50,762 nt of DNA from Betaproteobacteria bacterium TMED22 (lineage in GTDB: Bacteria; Pseudomonadota; Gammaproteobacteria; Burkholderiales; Eutrophovitaceae): contig NHCB01000010.1 of the NCBI GenBank assembly GCA_002167745.1, positions 190,064 through 240,825 on the forward strand, written 5' to 3'. A program made the position numbers and the translations under genes. The notes under the pieces were generated by a model. That model searched no databases. It saw only the letters and a list, made by a program, of their open reading frames with translations, and was not told the origin of the DNA. This document shows positions 8,072 through 16,212 of the stretch, one piece after another; the stretch's first letter is position 1, and each line of letters starts with the position of its first letter.

Positions 8072-9793
8072 ATGCGCTTGACTCAATTCTTTTTAAATAC
8101 GCTGCGGGAAGCCCCAACCGAAGCCGAGCTTTCCTCACATCGATTGATGCTTAGAGCCGGGCTCATCAAAAAACTAGGAGGAGGGTTATATTCATGGCTT
8201 CCATTAGGATTTCGGGTTCTTAGAAAGGTAGAGAATATCGTTCGAGAAGAAATGGACCGAGCGGGTGGGCTCGAGGTACTTATGCCCGCTATTCAACCGG
8301 CTGAACTTTGGGCAGAATCCGGTCGTTGGGAAATGTTTGGCGAGCAAATGCTGAAGATTAAGGATCGTCATGATCGCGAATTTTGCTTCGGTCCTACTCA
8401 TGAAGAAGTCATCACGGACATTGCACGACAAGACATCAAGTCCTATCGTCAACTCCCAATCAACCTTTACCAAATTCAAACAAAATTTAGGGATGAAATT
8501 CGTCCTCGGTTCGGAGTCATGCGTGCGCGAGAGTTTCTGATGAAGGACGCATATTCATTTCACACAGATTTTTCTGATCTCGAACGAGAATATCAAAACA
8601 TGTTTGATACATACTGTCGCATTTTCGAACGTCTCGGACTTAAATATCGTTCAGTTGCAGCGGACACTGGTGCAATTGGTGGAACCGGATCTCATGAGTT
8701 CCATGTCCTTGCTGAATCAGGGGAAGATGCCATTGCATACTGTCCTGACTCCGATTATGCCGCAAACATCGAACTCGCCGAAGCTATTGCGCCAAAGAAT
8801 ATTCAGCTTCAGCAGATGGAATCAGTTAAAAAAATAGCGACACCTAATGCAGCAAAGTGTGACGACGTAGCGAAACAGCTTAGTATTCCTACATCCAATA
8901 TATTAAAAACTTTAGCCTTAATAGCGAATGACCAATTTGTATTAATTCTCCTGAGAGGAGACCACCAACTCAATGAGATTAAATTAACGAAACTTGAGGG
9001 TATGAAACAATTTCGTTTCGCCACGGATGAGGAAGTTCAGAACCACTTGGGATGCTCAATTGGCTTTATTGGCCCAATGAATATTGATTCAAATATCCGA
9101 ATCATCAGCGATCGTTCAGCTCAACTCATGTCAAATTTTGCTTGCGGCGCTAATGAGCGAGACCATCATCTAACTGGCATCAACTTCGACAGAGACATAA
9201 AAAACGAAATAGAGATTGCAGATATCCGAAATGTAGTGTCGGGAGATCTAAGTCCAGATGGGAAAGGAACTCTAGAAATCTGCAGAGGAATCGAAGTTGG
9301 TCATATTTTTCAACTTAGGACCAAATACTCGAAGCTCCTTAAATGTCAATATCTCGACAAAGATGGAAAAAGCAAGCCCACCGAGATGGGATGTTACGGT
9401 ATAGGCGTATCAAGAATTATCGCGGCAGCTATAGAACAAGGTCATGATGATAAAGGAATTATCTGGCCGCAATCTATTGCACCATTTAGCTTAGCAATCG
9501 CAGCTATCGGCTATAAAAAAAGCGAATTAGTTAGAAATTTTTGCGATAATCTCGAAACAAATCTTATGAAAGCTGGAGTAGAGGTTCTGCTTGATGACCG
9601 AGGAGAAAGACCTGGCGTTATGTTTGCAGACCTGGAGTTAATCGGAATACCCTGTCGATTAACCGTGGGGGAACGAGGAATTAACGATGGAAAGCTTGAA
9701 TGGACAGATCGACTGACTGGCGAAACCTCATCAATCGATAGCGACAGAATCCTAGAGGAAATTATCGCGAAGGTACGTGATAAAACTAATTAA
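8072..9793 (+). CDS. proS: Prolyl-tRNA synthetase
   Basis: A 573-residue class II aminoacyl-tRNA synthetase of the bacterial long type; E. coli ProS has 572. Motif 1 region ([16 protein letters not shown]), motif 2 ([17 protein letters not shown], about 143-159) and motif 3 ([17 protein letters not shown], about 443-459) are present. The YbaK-like editing insertion that clears Ala-tRNA(Pro) occupies about 225-385. The C-terminal anticodon-binding domain ends the protein. No Shine-Dalgarno precedes the ATG. It begins a plus-strand run with the wrbA-like gene, the DUF2069 gene and gluQ. Confidence 0.97.
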   Translation: MRLTQFFLNTLREAPTEAELSSHRLMLRAGLIKKLGGGLYSWLPLGFRVLRKVENIVREEMDRAGGLEVLMPAIQPAELWAESGRWEMFGEQMLKIKDRHDREFCFGPTHEEVITDIARQDIKSYRQLPINLYQIQTKFRDEIRPRFGVMRAREFLMKDAYSFHTDFSDLEREYQNMFDTYCRIFERLGLKYRSVAADTGAIGGTGSHEFHVLAESGEDAIAYCPDSDYAANIELAEAIAPKNIQLQQMESVKKIATPNAAKCDDVAKQLSIPTSNILKTLALIANDQFVLILLRGDHQLNEIKLTKLEGMKQFRFATDEEVQNHLGCSIGFIGPMNIDSNIRIISDRSAQLMSNFACGANERDHHLTGINFDRDIKNEIEIADIRNVVSGDLSPDGKGTLEICRGIEVGHIFQLRTKYSKLLKCQYLDKDGKSKPTEMGCYGIGVSRIIAAAIEQGHDDKGIIWPQSIAPFSLAIAAIGYKKSELVRNFCDNLETNLMKAGVEVLLDDRGERPGVMFADLELIGIPCRLTVGERGINDGKLEWTDRLTGETSSIDSDRILEEIIAKVRDKTN

Positions 9794-9811
9794 GAAACAA
9801 TCTATCTCATA

Positions 9812-10405
9812 ATGTCAGAAATACTCGTGTTGTATTACTCCCGGAACGGCAGCGTTCAACAAATGGCGAAACTCGTCGCAAGAGGAATCGAGATGGTACC
9901 TGGTGTCAGCGCCCGCGTGAGGACCGTACCGTCTGTATCTGCAAATACCGAACAGACTGAAGCAACCATCCCCGATGCGGGTGCACCTTACGTAGAAATT
10001 GATGATTTACGTGATTGTATTGGGCTGGCGCTTGGCAGCCCAACCCGTTTTGGGAATATGTCCTCCGCCATGAAATATTTCATAGATCAATTAGGAACCA
10101 TATGGCACGCTGGGGAACTTATTGGAAAACCAGCAACGGTGTTCACTTCAGCATCGTCGATGCATGGCGGCCAAGAGATTACGTTAGCAACGATGATGTT
10201 TCCTTTAATCCATCTTGGAATGGTGGTCACTGGAATTCCATATTCAGAACATGAGTTACACACAACAATGACCGGTGGAACGCCTTATGGCTCGAGCCAT
10301 TTCGCTGGCCAAGAGGGTAAGCTACCGATCTCAGCGGAAGAAAAATCCCTTTGTATCGCGCAAGGCAAACGCCTTGCCACAATTGCCCTTAAACTAAACT
10401 CCTAA
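9812..10405 (+). CDS. wrbA: WrbA-type NAD(P)H:quinone oxidoreductase (flavodoxin fold)
   Basis: A 197-residue flavoprotein. The N-terminal FMN phosphate loop (YYSRNGSVQQMA), the SPTRFGNMSSAMK block and TSASSMHGGQE follow the WrbA pattern. WrbA performs two-electron reduction of quinones using NAD(P)H and binds FMN, forming tetramers in the cytoplasm. It lies 18 bases after proS and 20 bases before the DUF2069 gene. No Shine-Dalgarno is seen. Adjacency of wrbA and a DUF2069 gene is a recurring arrangement in betaproteobacteria (from memory, not checked). Confidence 0.92.
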   Translation: MSEILVLYYSRNGSVQQMAKLVARGIEMVPGVSARVRTVPSVSANTEQTEATIPDAGAPYVEIDDLRDCIGLALGSPTRFGNMSSAMKYFIDQLGTIWHAGELIGKPATVFTSASSMHGGQEITLATMMFPLIHLGMVVTGIPYSEHELHTTMTGGTPYGSSHFAGQEGKLPISAEEKSLCIAQGKRLATIALKLNS

Positions 10406-10425
10406 ACTGCCAACTCGTTACATTA

Positions 10426-10767
10426 ATGCGTACTCATCAATTATTTTCAAGTTCCGGGCTAATCATGCTAAGTCTATGGTGCCTAGCTTGGGAAGGGTAT
10501 GTCGCACCATTAAATCCGGCTGGCTCTTGGTTAATTCTCAAGAGTGTCCCAATTATCCTTCCTTTAATAGGAATTTTACGGAATACGCTGGGCGCCTATC
10601 AGTATGCAGTACTTTTAGTATTTCCGTACTTTATAGAAGGAGTAGTCCGCTCATACGCGGAATTCGGCTCACACCAATTAATGGCAGTCGGGGAGTTGAT
10701 TTTGTCTTTACTCCTCTTCGTCTTTCTTTTAATTTCTGTGCGCTCCATACGTACACAAGGCCAATAA
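10426..10767 (+). CDS. DUF2069 inner-membrane protein
   Basis: A 113-residue protein with about four hydrophobic segments (roughly 8-26, 38-52, 56-74, 86-106). Sequence around WEGYVAPLNP and LGAYQYAVLLVFPYFIEGVVR fits DUF2069, a family of small membrane proteins of unknown function. It ends nine bases before gluQ. There is no ribosome-binding site upstream of the ATG. Confidence 0.8.
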   Translation: MRTHQLFSSSGLIMLSLWCLAWEGYVAPLNPAGSWLILKSVPIILPLIGILRNTLGAYQYAVLLVFPYFIEGVVRSYAEFGSHQLMAVGELILSLLLFVFLLISVRSIRTQGQ

Positions 10768-10776
10768 TTCATAAAA

Positions 10777-11703
10777 ATGTATGTCGGACGTTTCGCGCCA
10801 ACTCCGTCTGGCCCACTTCATTTTGGATCACTTGTCACTGCAGTAGGAAGCTACTGTGATGCTAGATCTAAGAAAGGGAAATGGGTCGTCCGTCTTGATG
10901 ATCTAGATCAAGAGCGGAACGTAAAGGGAGCGGATTCGCTCATTCTTAATACCTTAGATAGCTACTCACTTCATTGGGATGGGGAACCAATCTATCAAAG
11001 TAAACAAAGATCGCTCTACGACGGTTGGCGACATAAATTTGTAACAGAGCTCGATGTATATCCATGCGCTTGCAGTCGAAAAAAAATTCGTGAACATTCC
11101 GCTCTTATAGGCGACGAATGGATTTATAGTGGATTTTGCAAGACTCATACAACAAAAAATAAGATTATAAGAAGTTATCGGATTAATCTACCTCAACCGT
11201 GTCCAGTATCTATAGATGATGCTCGCTTGGGATTGATCACTGACGATTTATACAAATCTTCTGGTGATTTCGTTCTTTTTAGACCAGACGGCACGCTCTC
11301 TTACCACTTAGCAAGTATTGTGGATGATTATCACTGTGGCATTAACCATGTCGTTAGGGGTGAGGACTTACTGCTCTCAAGTCTGAGACAGGCCAAGATT
11401 AAAAATATAATGGGGCAATGCAACCCTAAGTTCCTACACTTACCACTAGCAAGAAATAAAGAGGGTCAAAAACTGTCAAAACAGAACAAAGCTAAATCAG
11501 TAGATTCAAATTTGGCGAGTTCAACATTGTTTGACGCATTAAATTTTTTGTCTCAAGAACCTCCACGCGAACTTCAAACCGAAAATACGAACGACATTAT
11601 GGCTTGGGCGGTTGAGAACTGGTCGATAAGGAACATGCGCCGCAAAGAAAATAATGTTACAGCCGGGGTGGCAGCTCGCTCCACTCACAATCAAGCCGAT
11701 TAA
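10777..11703 (+). CDS. gluQ: Glutamyl-Q tRNA(Asp) synthetase
   Basis: A GluRS catalytic-domain paralogue that attaches glutamate to the queuosine of tRNA(Asp). The HIGH-type motif is FAPTPSGPLHFGS (7-18, HFGS variant) and the KMSKS-type motif is KLSKQ (232-236). Zinc ligands Cys97, Cys99, Tyr117 and Cys121 are in place. The anticodon-binding domain of GluRS is absent, as in all GluQRS. The protein has 308 residues; the last 15 codons overlap the 3' end of the convergent downstream gene by 47 bases and add a tail beyond the usual end of the family. It lies away from dksA, its neighbour in E. coli. Confidence 0.93.
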   Translation: MYVGRFAPTPSGPLHFGSLVTAVGSYCDARSKKGKWVVRLDDLDQERNVKGADSLILNTLDSYSLHWDGEPIYQSKQRSLYDGWRHKFVTELDVYPCACSRKKIREHSALIGDEWIYSGFCKTHTTKNKIIRSYRINLPQPCPVSIDDARLGLITDDLYKSSGDFVLFRPDGTLSYHLASIVDDYHCGINHVVRGEDLLLSSLRQAKIKNIMGQCNPKFLHLPLARNKEGQKLSKQNKAKSVDSNLASSTLFDALNFLSQEPPRELQTENTNDIMAWAVENWSIRNMRRKENNVTAGVAARSTHNQAD

Positions 11704-12412
11704 CCATTTTTTGAAGACATATAAACGCCTCATCTACAACTTCTTGCCTTCCCTTAACCCCCAACTCGACTCGACGAAGTCGCTCGGCGGTCAGTGTAGG
11801 TAGGCTGAACACCTTACATCCGGGATACTTATCCAGACACGCGTCCATCAATGGAATCAAAGTACTCTCCGGCACATCTAAAATAAGTATGGATCGTTCG
11901 ATATCCCGATCCACCACATGATGAACGGCATACTCGTTATCTAATACCCACTCCATCATGGCCCAGGCCATGGACGGAAATCCCGGCAAAAAATGATGGT
12001 GCTGAATACTAAAACCAGGTATCCGATTAAACTCATTAGGAATTATTCTTGAGCCCTCTGGAAACATACCCATTTTTATTCGATTGGGATACGCATCCAC
12101 ACCAAACTGATTTTCTATCTCTTGCTTAGCCTCAGGATGAACAACAATATCTAATCCGAGAGCATCCGCTACGGACTGTCTGGTATAGTCATCAGGCGTT
12201 GCGCCAATGCCACCAAAACTAAAAACAGTATCCTCAGAGCCTAAGGTGCGTTCAAATGTCTTCCGCAAAAGCTCAGGACTATCCGGCAAATAATTAACCC
12301 ACTCAATCTTTAATCCACGCGCGTGTGAGATGTCAATCGACTTTTCAAGATGCCTATCTTTCCTTCTTCCTGAAAGAATTTCATCACCTATGATTACCAA
12401 ACCAATGTTCAT
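11657..12412 (-). CDS. CinA-type MoCF-domain (molybdopterin-binding-like) protein
   Basis: A 251-residue protein with a single MoCF/CinA N-terminal domain: GDEILSG at 9-15, FSFGGIGATPDDYT near 64-78, and HHFLPGFPSMAWAM. The C-terminal nicotinamide-nucleotide amidase domain of CinA (PncC) is absent. Stand-alone versions are common in betaproteobacteria and are annotated molybdopterin-binding or competence/damage-inducible protein; related CinA domains act as ADP-ribose pyrophosphatases. Which activity applies here is not known. Its 3' end overlaps gluQ by 47 bases on the opposite strand. Confidence 0.8.
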   Translation of the reverse strand: MNIGLVIIGDEILSGRRKDRHLEKSIDISHARGLKIEWVNYLPDSPELLRKTFERTLGSEDTVFSFGGIGATPDDYTRQSVADALGLDIVVHPEAKQEIENQFGVDAYPNRIKMGMFPEGSRIIPNEFNRIPGFSIQHHHFLPGFPSMAWAMMEWVLDNEYAVHHVVDRDIERSILILDVPESTLIPLMDACLDKYPGCKVFSLPTLTAERLRRVELGVKGRQEVVDEAFICLQKMVNRLDCEWSELPPRL

Positions 12413-12691
12413 AACTCACACACCAAAAGCATTCTATCTAAAAAGTCACACTGCTCATTTAAGCGACTTTTATAGGGTCACTTAAAACTAATTTTGATAT
12501 TGTACTGGAATGAAAAGGTGGAGTTATCGTCTCATAAGTATGGGTTTAGGTTTACGGACAACTTCGCAGGCGAAACTACAAAACAAGCTACATTCAGAAT
12601 GACATTCGCGTTCATTAATCATCGGGGTAGCAACCATACAGCTAATGGGTCAAAAAAATAGTAATAGTCGGCCAGTTCGATGATCAGAACG
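12413..12691. other. 279-base intergenic region, no supported gene
   Basis: This gap lies between the 5' end of the CinA-like gene and the 3' end of pxpA, so it should hold the CinA-like promoter and the pxp terminator. I find no tRNA and no strong hairpin. The only ORF is a 30-codon plus-strand frame (12510-12602) without a ribosome site. Confidence 0.5.
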
Positions 12692-13447
12692 TTAAGGGGG
12701 CATAACCTTTACCCCGTGCCGTTCAAAAGATGATCGCAGTTTTACCGCGATATGATAAGCCTCAGGACTATCACCATGAATGCAAACAGTACCGGGTACC
12801 AAGTGATGATCAACACCGTCTATACTTGTGACTAGATTTTGATGAACCATTTTGAGCACTTGTTGTTCCGCCTCAGAAACATCCGTTATCAATGCGCTCT
12901 GATCCACCCGTGGAACCAGCTCAGATCCAGAGAGATAGCGTCGATCTGAGAACACCTCCTCCACAATTTGCAAACCTGTTACTTCGGCCGCCTTAACCCA
13001 GCGTGAATTAGCGAGTCCAAAAACAAGCATATCGGAGTCAAGGCCAGCAATAGTCTCACAAATAACCGTAGCTAACCTTAGATCAACTGCAGCCATATTG
13101 TACAAGGCGCCATGCGCTTTCACGTGAGTCATAGCCACCCCACAAGCACTAGCGTGATTGATAAATTCTGTAATCTGACGGCATACAACATCTCTTAACT
13201 TGACTTCTGGTAAAACCATAGCCTTTCGACCAAAATTATCTCGATCTGGGAACGATGGATGAGATCCAATTCCGACACCAAATTCGAAGGCCCTACGCAT
13301 AGTTTTTCGAATAGATCGGTCGTCTCCAGCATGTAATCCGCATGCAATGTTAGTCGAGCTTATAAGCGGCATTACCTCAATTTCTTTGCGCTCTTCTGAA
13401 ACGGATCGATACTCACCAAGATCACAATTCAAGTCAACTTTGAACAT
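12692..13447 (-). CDS. pxpA: 5-oxoprolinase subunit A (LamB/YcsF family)
   Basis: A 251-residue LamB/YcsF protein, the catalytic partner in ATP-dependent ring opening of 5-oxo-L-proline to glutamate. Family blocks: DLNCDLGEY at the N-terminus, SSTNIACGLHAGDD at 30-43, GSHPSFPDRDNFGRK, THVKAHGALYN and the C-terminal VCIHGDSPEA. It lies two bases downstream of pxpC, the last gene of the set. All three subunits are needed for activity, and all three are here and intact, so 5-oxoproline scavenging is well supported. Confidence 0.93.
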   Translation of the reverse strand: MFKVDLNCDLGEYRSVSEERKEIEVMPLISSTNIACGLHAGDDRSIRKTMRRAFEFGVGIGSHPSFPDRDNFGRKAMVLPEVKLRDVVCRQITEFINHASACGVAMTHVKAHGALYNMAAVDLRLATVICETIAGLDSDMLVFGLANSRWVKAAEVTGLQIVEEVFSDRRYLSGSELVPRVDQSALITDVSEAEQQVLKMVHQNLVTSIDGVDHHLVPGTVCIHGDSPEAYHIAVKLRSSFERHGVKVMPP

Positions 13448-13449
13448 TT

Positions 13450-14475
13450 TTAACTTAGCTCTCCGATACGATTTTCGATAGTGCGAACCAATTCTTCCAT
13501 GGCATTATTTTCCCGAATCAGAGCTATTTGGGCGTCAGCTAGAGACGTCTCAGTAAAGCGAAAACTATTCCCTGGTGGAACTTGAACTAAATTCATACGA
13601 TCTGTTGAGATGACAACACCGAGAGATGGATATCCGCCAATTGTCTGCCGATCCACTGACAAAATGATAGGCTGTCCGCTGGGTGGAACCTGTATCGTAC
13701 CCATCACCACGGGCTCCGAAGGCTGTGACTCAAGCTGCTCTGTCTCGATTTTTTTTCCTAATAACCGAATTCCCATTCGATTCGACTGAGTAGTAACTCG
13801 GTAAGCATTTGACAAAAATATTTTACGGCTTTGATCAGACAATTCACTCCATCTTTTTGTGGGAATAAATCGAAGCAATGTCTCCTCAGGAGTTTCAGCG
13901 AGGAATAAATCTTTTACTCCCCAACTTGTCGAAACAAAAGGCAATGCACTGCCCGACGTAATATTCTGGAAAGGCGTCAAAGATTTGGAATATTGACGGA
14001 TCACTACCGTATCTTTGACTTTGAGTTGTCTGCCTGAAAAGCCTCCAAAATGGCTACCCGTATCGGTAGCAACACTCCCCATAACCTTATCAACACAAAT
14101 AATTCCGGAAACACTCAAGTAACCGTAAGCACCCCTAGATGAATGTCCGCCCTTCAGAATACTTCCCGCGAAAATTTTGACTGGTCGACCATGCGGTAGG
14201 GGGAAATCATCGACCGTTAATGAAAAATTCGCACCAGTACTAGCAATTACACAATCTCTTGAAAAAGATAAGGTTGGCGCTAACATGGCAAACTCAATGA
14301 TTGGTGCATCACGATCATTTCCCACCAGCACATTCGCAACCTGCATAGAATTCAAATCAGCTGCACCAGAAACGGAAACTCCGTGGTGCTGCCAGCCCGC
14401 ACGTCCTTTATCCTGGATAGTGGTTAGCAATCCAGGACTCAAAATCTCAATTAGCACAGATTGAACAGCAGTCAT
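13450..14475 (-). CDS. pxpC: 5-oxoprolinase subunit C (KipA-like, biotin-dependent carboxylase type)
   Basis: A 341-residue KipA/AHS2-domain protein. Diagnostic features are SPGLLTTIQDKGRAGWQHHGV near residue 13 and SGAADLNSMQVANVLVGN, plus the C-terminal QPSEPVVMGTIQVPPSGQPI and GGYPSLGVV blocks. It works with PxpA and PxpB as 5-oxoprolinase. Its ATG overlaps the end of pxpB by four bases, indicating translational coupling, and it is two bases from pxpA. Older annotations call this urea amidolyase-related or allophanate hydrolase subunit 2. Confidence 0.92.
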   Translation of the reverse strand: MTAVQSVLIEILSPGLLTTIQDKGRAGWQHHGVSVSGAADLNSMQVANVLVGNDRDAPIIEFAMLAPTLSFSRDCVIASTGANFSLTVDDFPLPHGRPVKIFAGSILKGGHSSRGAYGYLSVSGIICVDKVMGSVATDTGSHFGGFSGRQLKVKDTVVIRQYSKSLTPFQNITSGSALPFVSTSWGVKDLFLAETPEETLLRFIPTKRWSELSDQSRKIFLSNAYRVTTQSNRMGIRLLGKKIETEQLESQPSEPVVMGTIQVPPSGQPIILSVDRQTIGGYPSLGVVISTDRMNLVQVPPGNSFRFTETSLADAQIALIRENNAMEELVRTIENRIGELS

Positions 14476-15194
14476 TTTTTGTTTTCCAGTCCCCGTTGGG
14501 CATCCAATTCCTCAATTGAAATCGGCTCAAATCGGACATGATCTCCAACTCTTAAAAGTGCCCCGAAACTTTCCTCTGTTCGAAAAAGACTAGCGTACGT
14601 GCGTCCTAATATATACCACCCACCCGGCAATACGGACGGATAAATCCCTGTATACCCACCTGCGATAGCAACACTACCCGCTGGAACACGTGTGCGTGGT
14701 TCGCTCCTTCGGGGCACAACAAGCGAAGCATCTAAGCCTTCTAAGTAGGCAAATCCAGGAGCAAATCCAATTGCACCCACAGTATAGATATTTGACTGAT
14801 GTAAGTTTATTAAATCGCTGGTCGAAGTGTTCAAATATGATGATAACTCAAGAAGATCTAGCCCTACTTTTTCGTCATAGCATACGGGTATACACATGAC
14901 TTTACGATCAGTGGGCTCCAAGACAAATTCAATACCAGTTAGTTTATGATTTAAAAATCGTACGATCTCTTCGTATGGAGACTCAAGCGACGAAGATGTC
15001 CACTGCGTGGGGTCATAATGGACCGCTAGCTGATTAAAAGCTGGAACGATATCGGTGACACCTTTAACATTACTCGCTCGAATTTGATCTGCAATCAGCC
15101 CAGAAGTTGAAAGATCATCACCTGCATCATCACGAGTTAGCTTAATAATGAGACCTCGATCTCCTAGTGGAGCACATGCAAAACGGAAGTTCAT
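14472..15194 (-). CDS. pxpB: 5-oxoprolinase subunit B (KipI-like)
   Basis: A 240-residue KipI/AHS1-domain protein, first gene of the pxpBCA set. The N-terminal GDRGLIIKL segment, the SNVKGVTDIVPAFNQLAVHYDP block, IPVCYDEKVGLDLLELS, and the GAIGFAPGFAYLEGLD / VPAGSVAIAGGYTGIYPS blocks identify the family. It supplies the ATP-binding-type partner of PxpC. It starts 25 bases after the stop of a small lipoprotein gene on the same strand and may share its transcript. No clear Shine-Dalgarno is visible. Confidence 0.92.
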   Translation of the reverse strand: MNFRFACAPLGDRGLIIKLTRDDAGDDLSTSGLIADQIRASNVKGVTDIVPAFNQLAVHYDPTQWTSSSLESPYEEIVRFLNHKLTGIEFVLEPTDRKVMCIPVCYDEKVGLDLLELSSYLNTSTSDLINLHQSNIYTVGAIGFAPGFAYLEGLDASLVVPRRSEPRTRVPAGSVAIAGGYTGIYPSVLPGGWYILGRTYASLFRTEESFGALLRVGDHVRFEPISIEELDAQRGLENKK

Positions 15195-15219
15195 AAATTA
15201 ATTATCCGAAAAATTTATG

Positions 15220-15489
15220 CTATCGAATCAAGCACGGCGCACGACCTGCTACAACCTCTCGACAAGTCAACTTTGACCTTGCAGCATTTGTAGTACACCA
15301 AAAAGTTTTCCCCTCGCATTTGGCGCACCAATTAGTCCGCGAACCTGCACGCTCGAAGTCACTAGGGATGATTTCTAAATCTCGCATGGGACACCCAAGT
15401 GCTGATTTTGTCATCATCTCTTTAGTGCCACAGCTGCTGATAAGCAAAATCGAAACAAATACGCAGATTATAAGCCGAATACTGTGCAC
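15220..15489 (-). CDS. Small six-cysteine lipoprotein, unknown family
   Basis: The frame is open from a GTG at 15528, but a perfect -10 box (TATAAT, 15531-15536) lies only three bases before that codon, so transcription would start inside it. The GTG at 15489 has AGGGG five bases upstream and gives an 89-residue protein with a textbook lipoprotein signal: MHSIRL, a hydrophobic run, lipobox ISSC and lipidated Cys20. The mature part has six further cysteines (33, 55, 58, 65, 76, 86) with GCPM, NWCAKCEGKTFWC and LTC, resembling small disulfide-stabilised lipoproteins seen in gammaproteobacteria. I do not recognise a named family. It lies upstream of pxpB on the same strand. Confidence 0.65.
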   Translation of the reverse strand: MHSIRLIICVFVSILLISSCGTKEMMTKSALGCPMRDLEIIPSDFERAGSRTNWCAKCEGKTFWCTTNAARSKLTCREVVAGRAPCLIR

Positions 15490-15530
15490 TAAAGCCCCTG
15501 TTTGTTGTTCATCGGATAACGTATGCACAT

Positions 15531-15536
15531 ATTATA
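15531..15536 (-). promoter_or_regulatory. Strong -10 box (TATAAT) for the six-cysteine lipoprotein (and perhaps pxpBCA)
   Basis: Perfect TATAAT on the minus strand. The predicted transcription start near 15524 leaves a leader of about 35 bases before the preferred GTG at 15489. No good -35 hexamer is seen upstream. Confidence 0.5.
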
Positions 15537-15628
15537 AGCTTCAACCTAAAAAAACAGGAATAAAATCTCAGATTGGGCCACAACAGTAACGAGGGGACTG
15601 CACTTCAGGAATTAGCACATTTTTAAAG

Positions 15629-15659
15629 CAGTTCGCATGCTAACTGGTCAGCATTTTTT
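15629..15659 (+). promoter_or_regulatory. 18-base near-perfect palindrome overlapping a terminator-like hairpin
   Basis: Bases 15629-15646 form CAGTTcGCATGCtAACTG, palindromic except for one central pair. Its right half also belongs to an alternative hairpin, ATGCT (15637-15641) with AGCAT (15650-15654), followed by five T residues (15655-15659). The element lies 20-50 bases before the plus-strand gene at 15680. It could be a regulator binding site, or mutually exclusive RNA hairpins (attenuation), or the end of a short RNA. Confidence 0.35.
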
Positions 15660-15679
15660 ATTCATGATAGATTGGCTGG

Positions 15680-16129
15680 ATGACATATATGACATTACGG
15701 TTCTGTTTATCAATTGTATTAATGATTGCGATCAACTCTGCACTCGCAGGAGAAGAAGTACGTGTTTTATCGTCGGAGGGTCGACTATCGAGTGATCTGG
15801 GAGGAACGCAAGCAGCACGAATGGACTTCAATTTCGGGACTACAAGGGCTTGGTTGCTCGATGATGGTCAATGGAAAATTGAAGGGGATGTCATACATCG
15901 GTCCGGGTTCTGTGGAACCTATCAATTAGGAATCCAATTTGGTACGGGAAGTCCGGGGTGCGCAAACGTGCGATGGCTATCCGCTCCGATTTTTGCTACT
16001 AAACGCCTACAATGTAACGGAGCTGGCGCTTTTCATTCCGGAAGCAATTACAGCTTTTCCGCAAAACAAAGTTTTGACGAGATCAACTGCGCACAAAGAG
16101 TTATCAAATGCAAAGGTAAGTGCAACTGA
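15680..16129 (+). CDS. Secreted six-cysteine protein, unknown family
   Basis: A 149-residue protein with a classical signal peptide: hydrophobic residues 8-19 and a likely cleavage after Ala-Leu-Ala at 21-23. The mature part holds six cysteines (78, 94, 112, 137, 144, 148), enough for three disulfides, and small Gly/Ser-rich blocks such as FCGTYQLGIQFGTGSPGC. I do not recognise the family. A second ATG at 15689 is an alternative start. It is divergent from the six-cysteine lipoprotein and convergent with a secreted phosphoesterase. Codon use and base composition look like the neighbours, and the intact signal peptide argues that it is real. Confidence 0.65.
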   Translation: MTYMTLRFCLSIVLMIAINSALAGEEVRVLSSEGRLSSDLGGTQAARMDFNFGTTRAWLLDDGQWKIEGDVIHRSGFCGTYQLGIQFGTGSPGCANVRWLSAPIFATKRLQCNGAGAFHSGSNYSFSAKQSFDEINCAQRVIKCKGKCN

Positions 16130-16212
16130 TTAAATCTTGTTAAAAAAGTTATGTAATTAAAGCTAAAACCGTATCGCACAGCGAGCCGCCAAAAGTCCCA
16201 CTCGAGATGTCC

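Noticed and set aside
12510-12602. 30-codon plus-strand ORF in the gap between the CinA-like gene and pxpA, basic N-terminus
   Set aside because: No ribosome-binding site, no recognisable domain and within the length expected by chance. Conservation in relatives would be needed to revive it.
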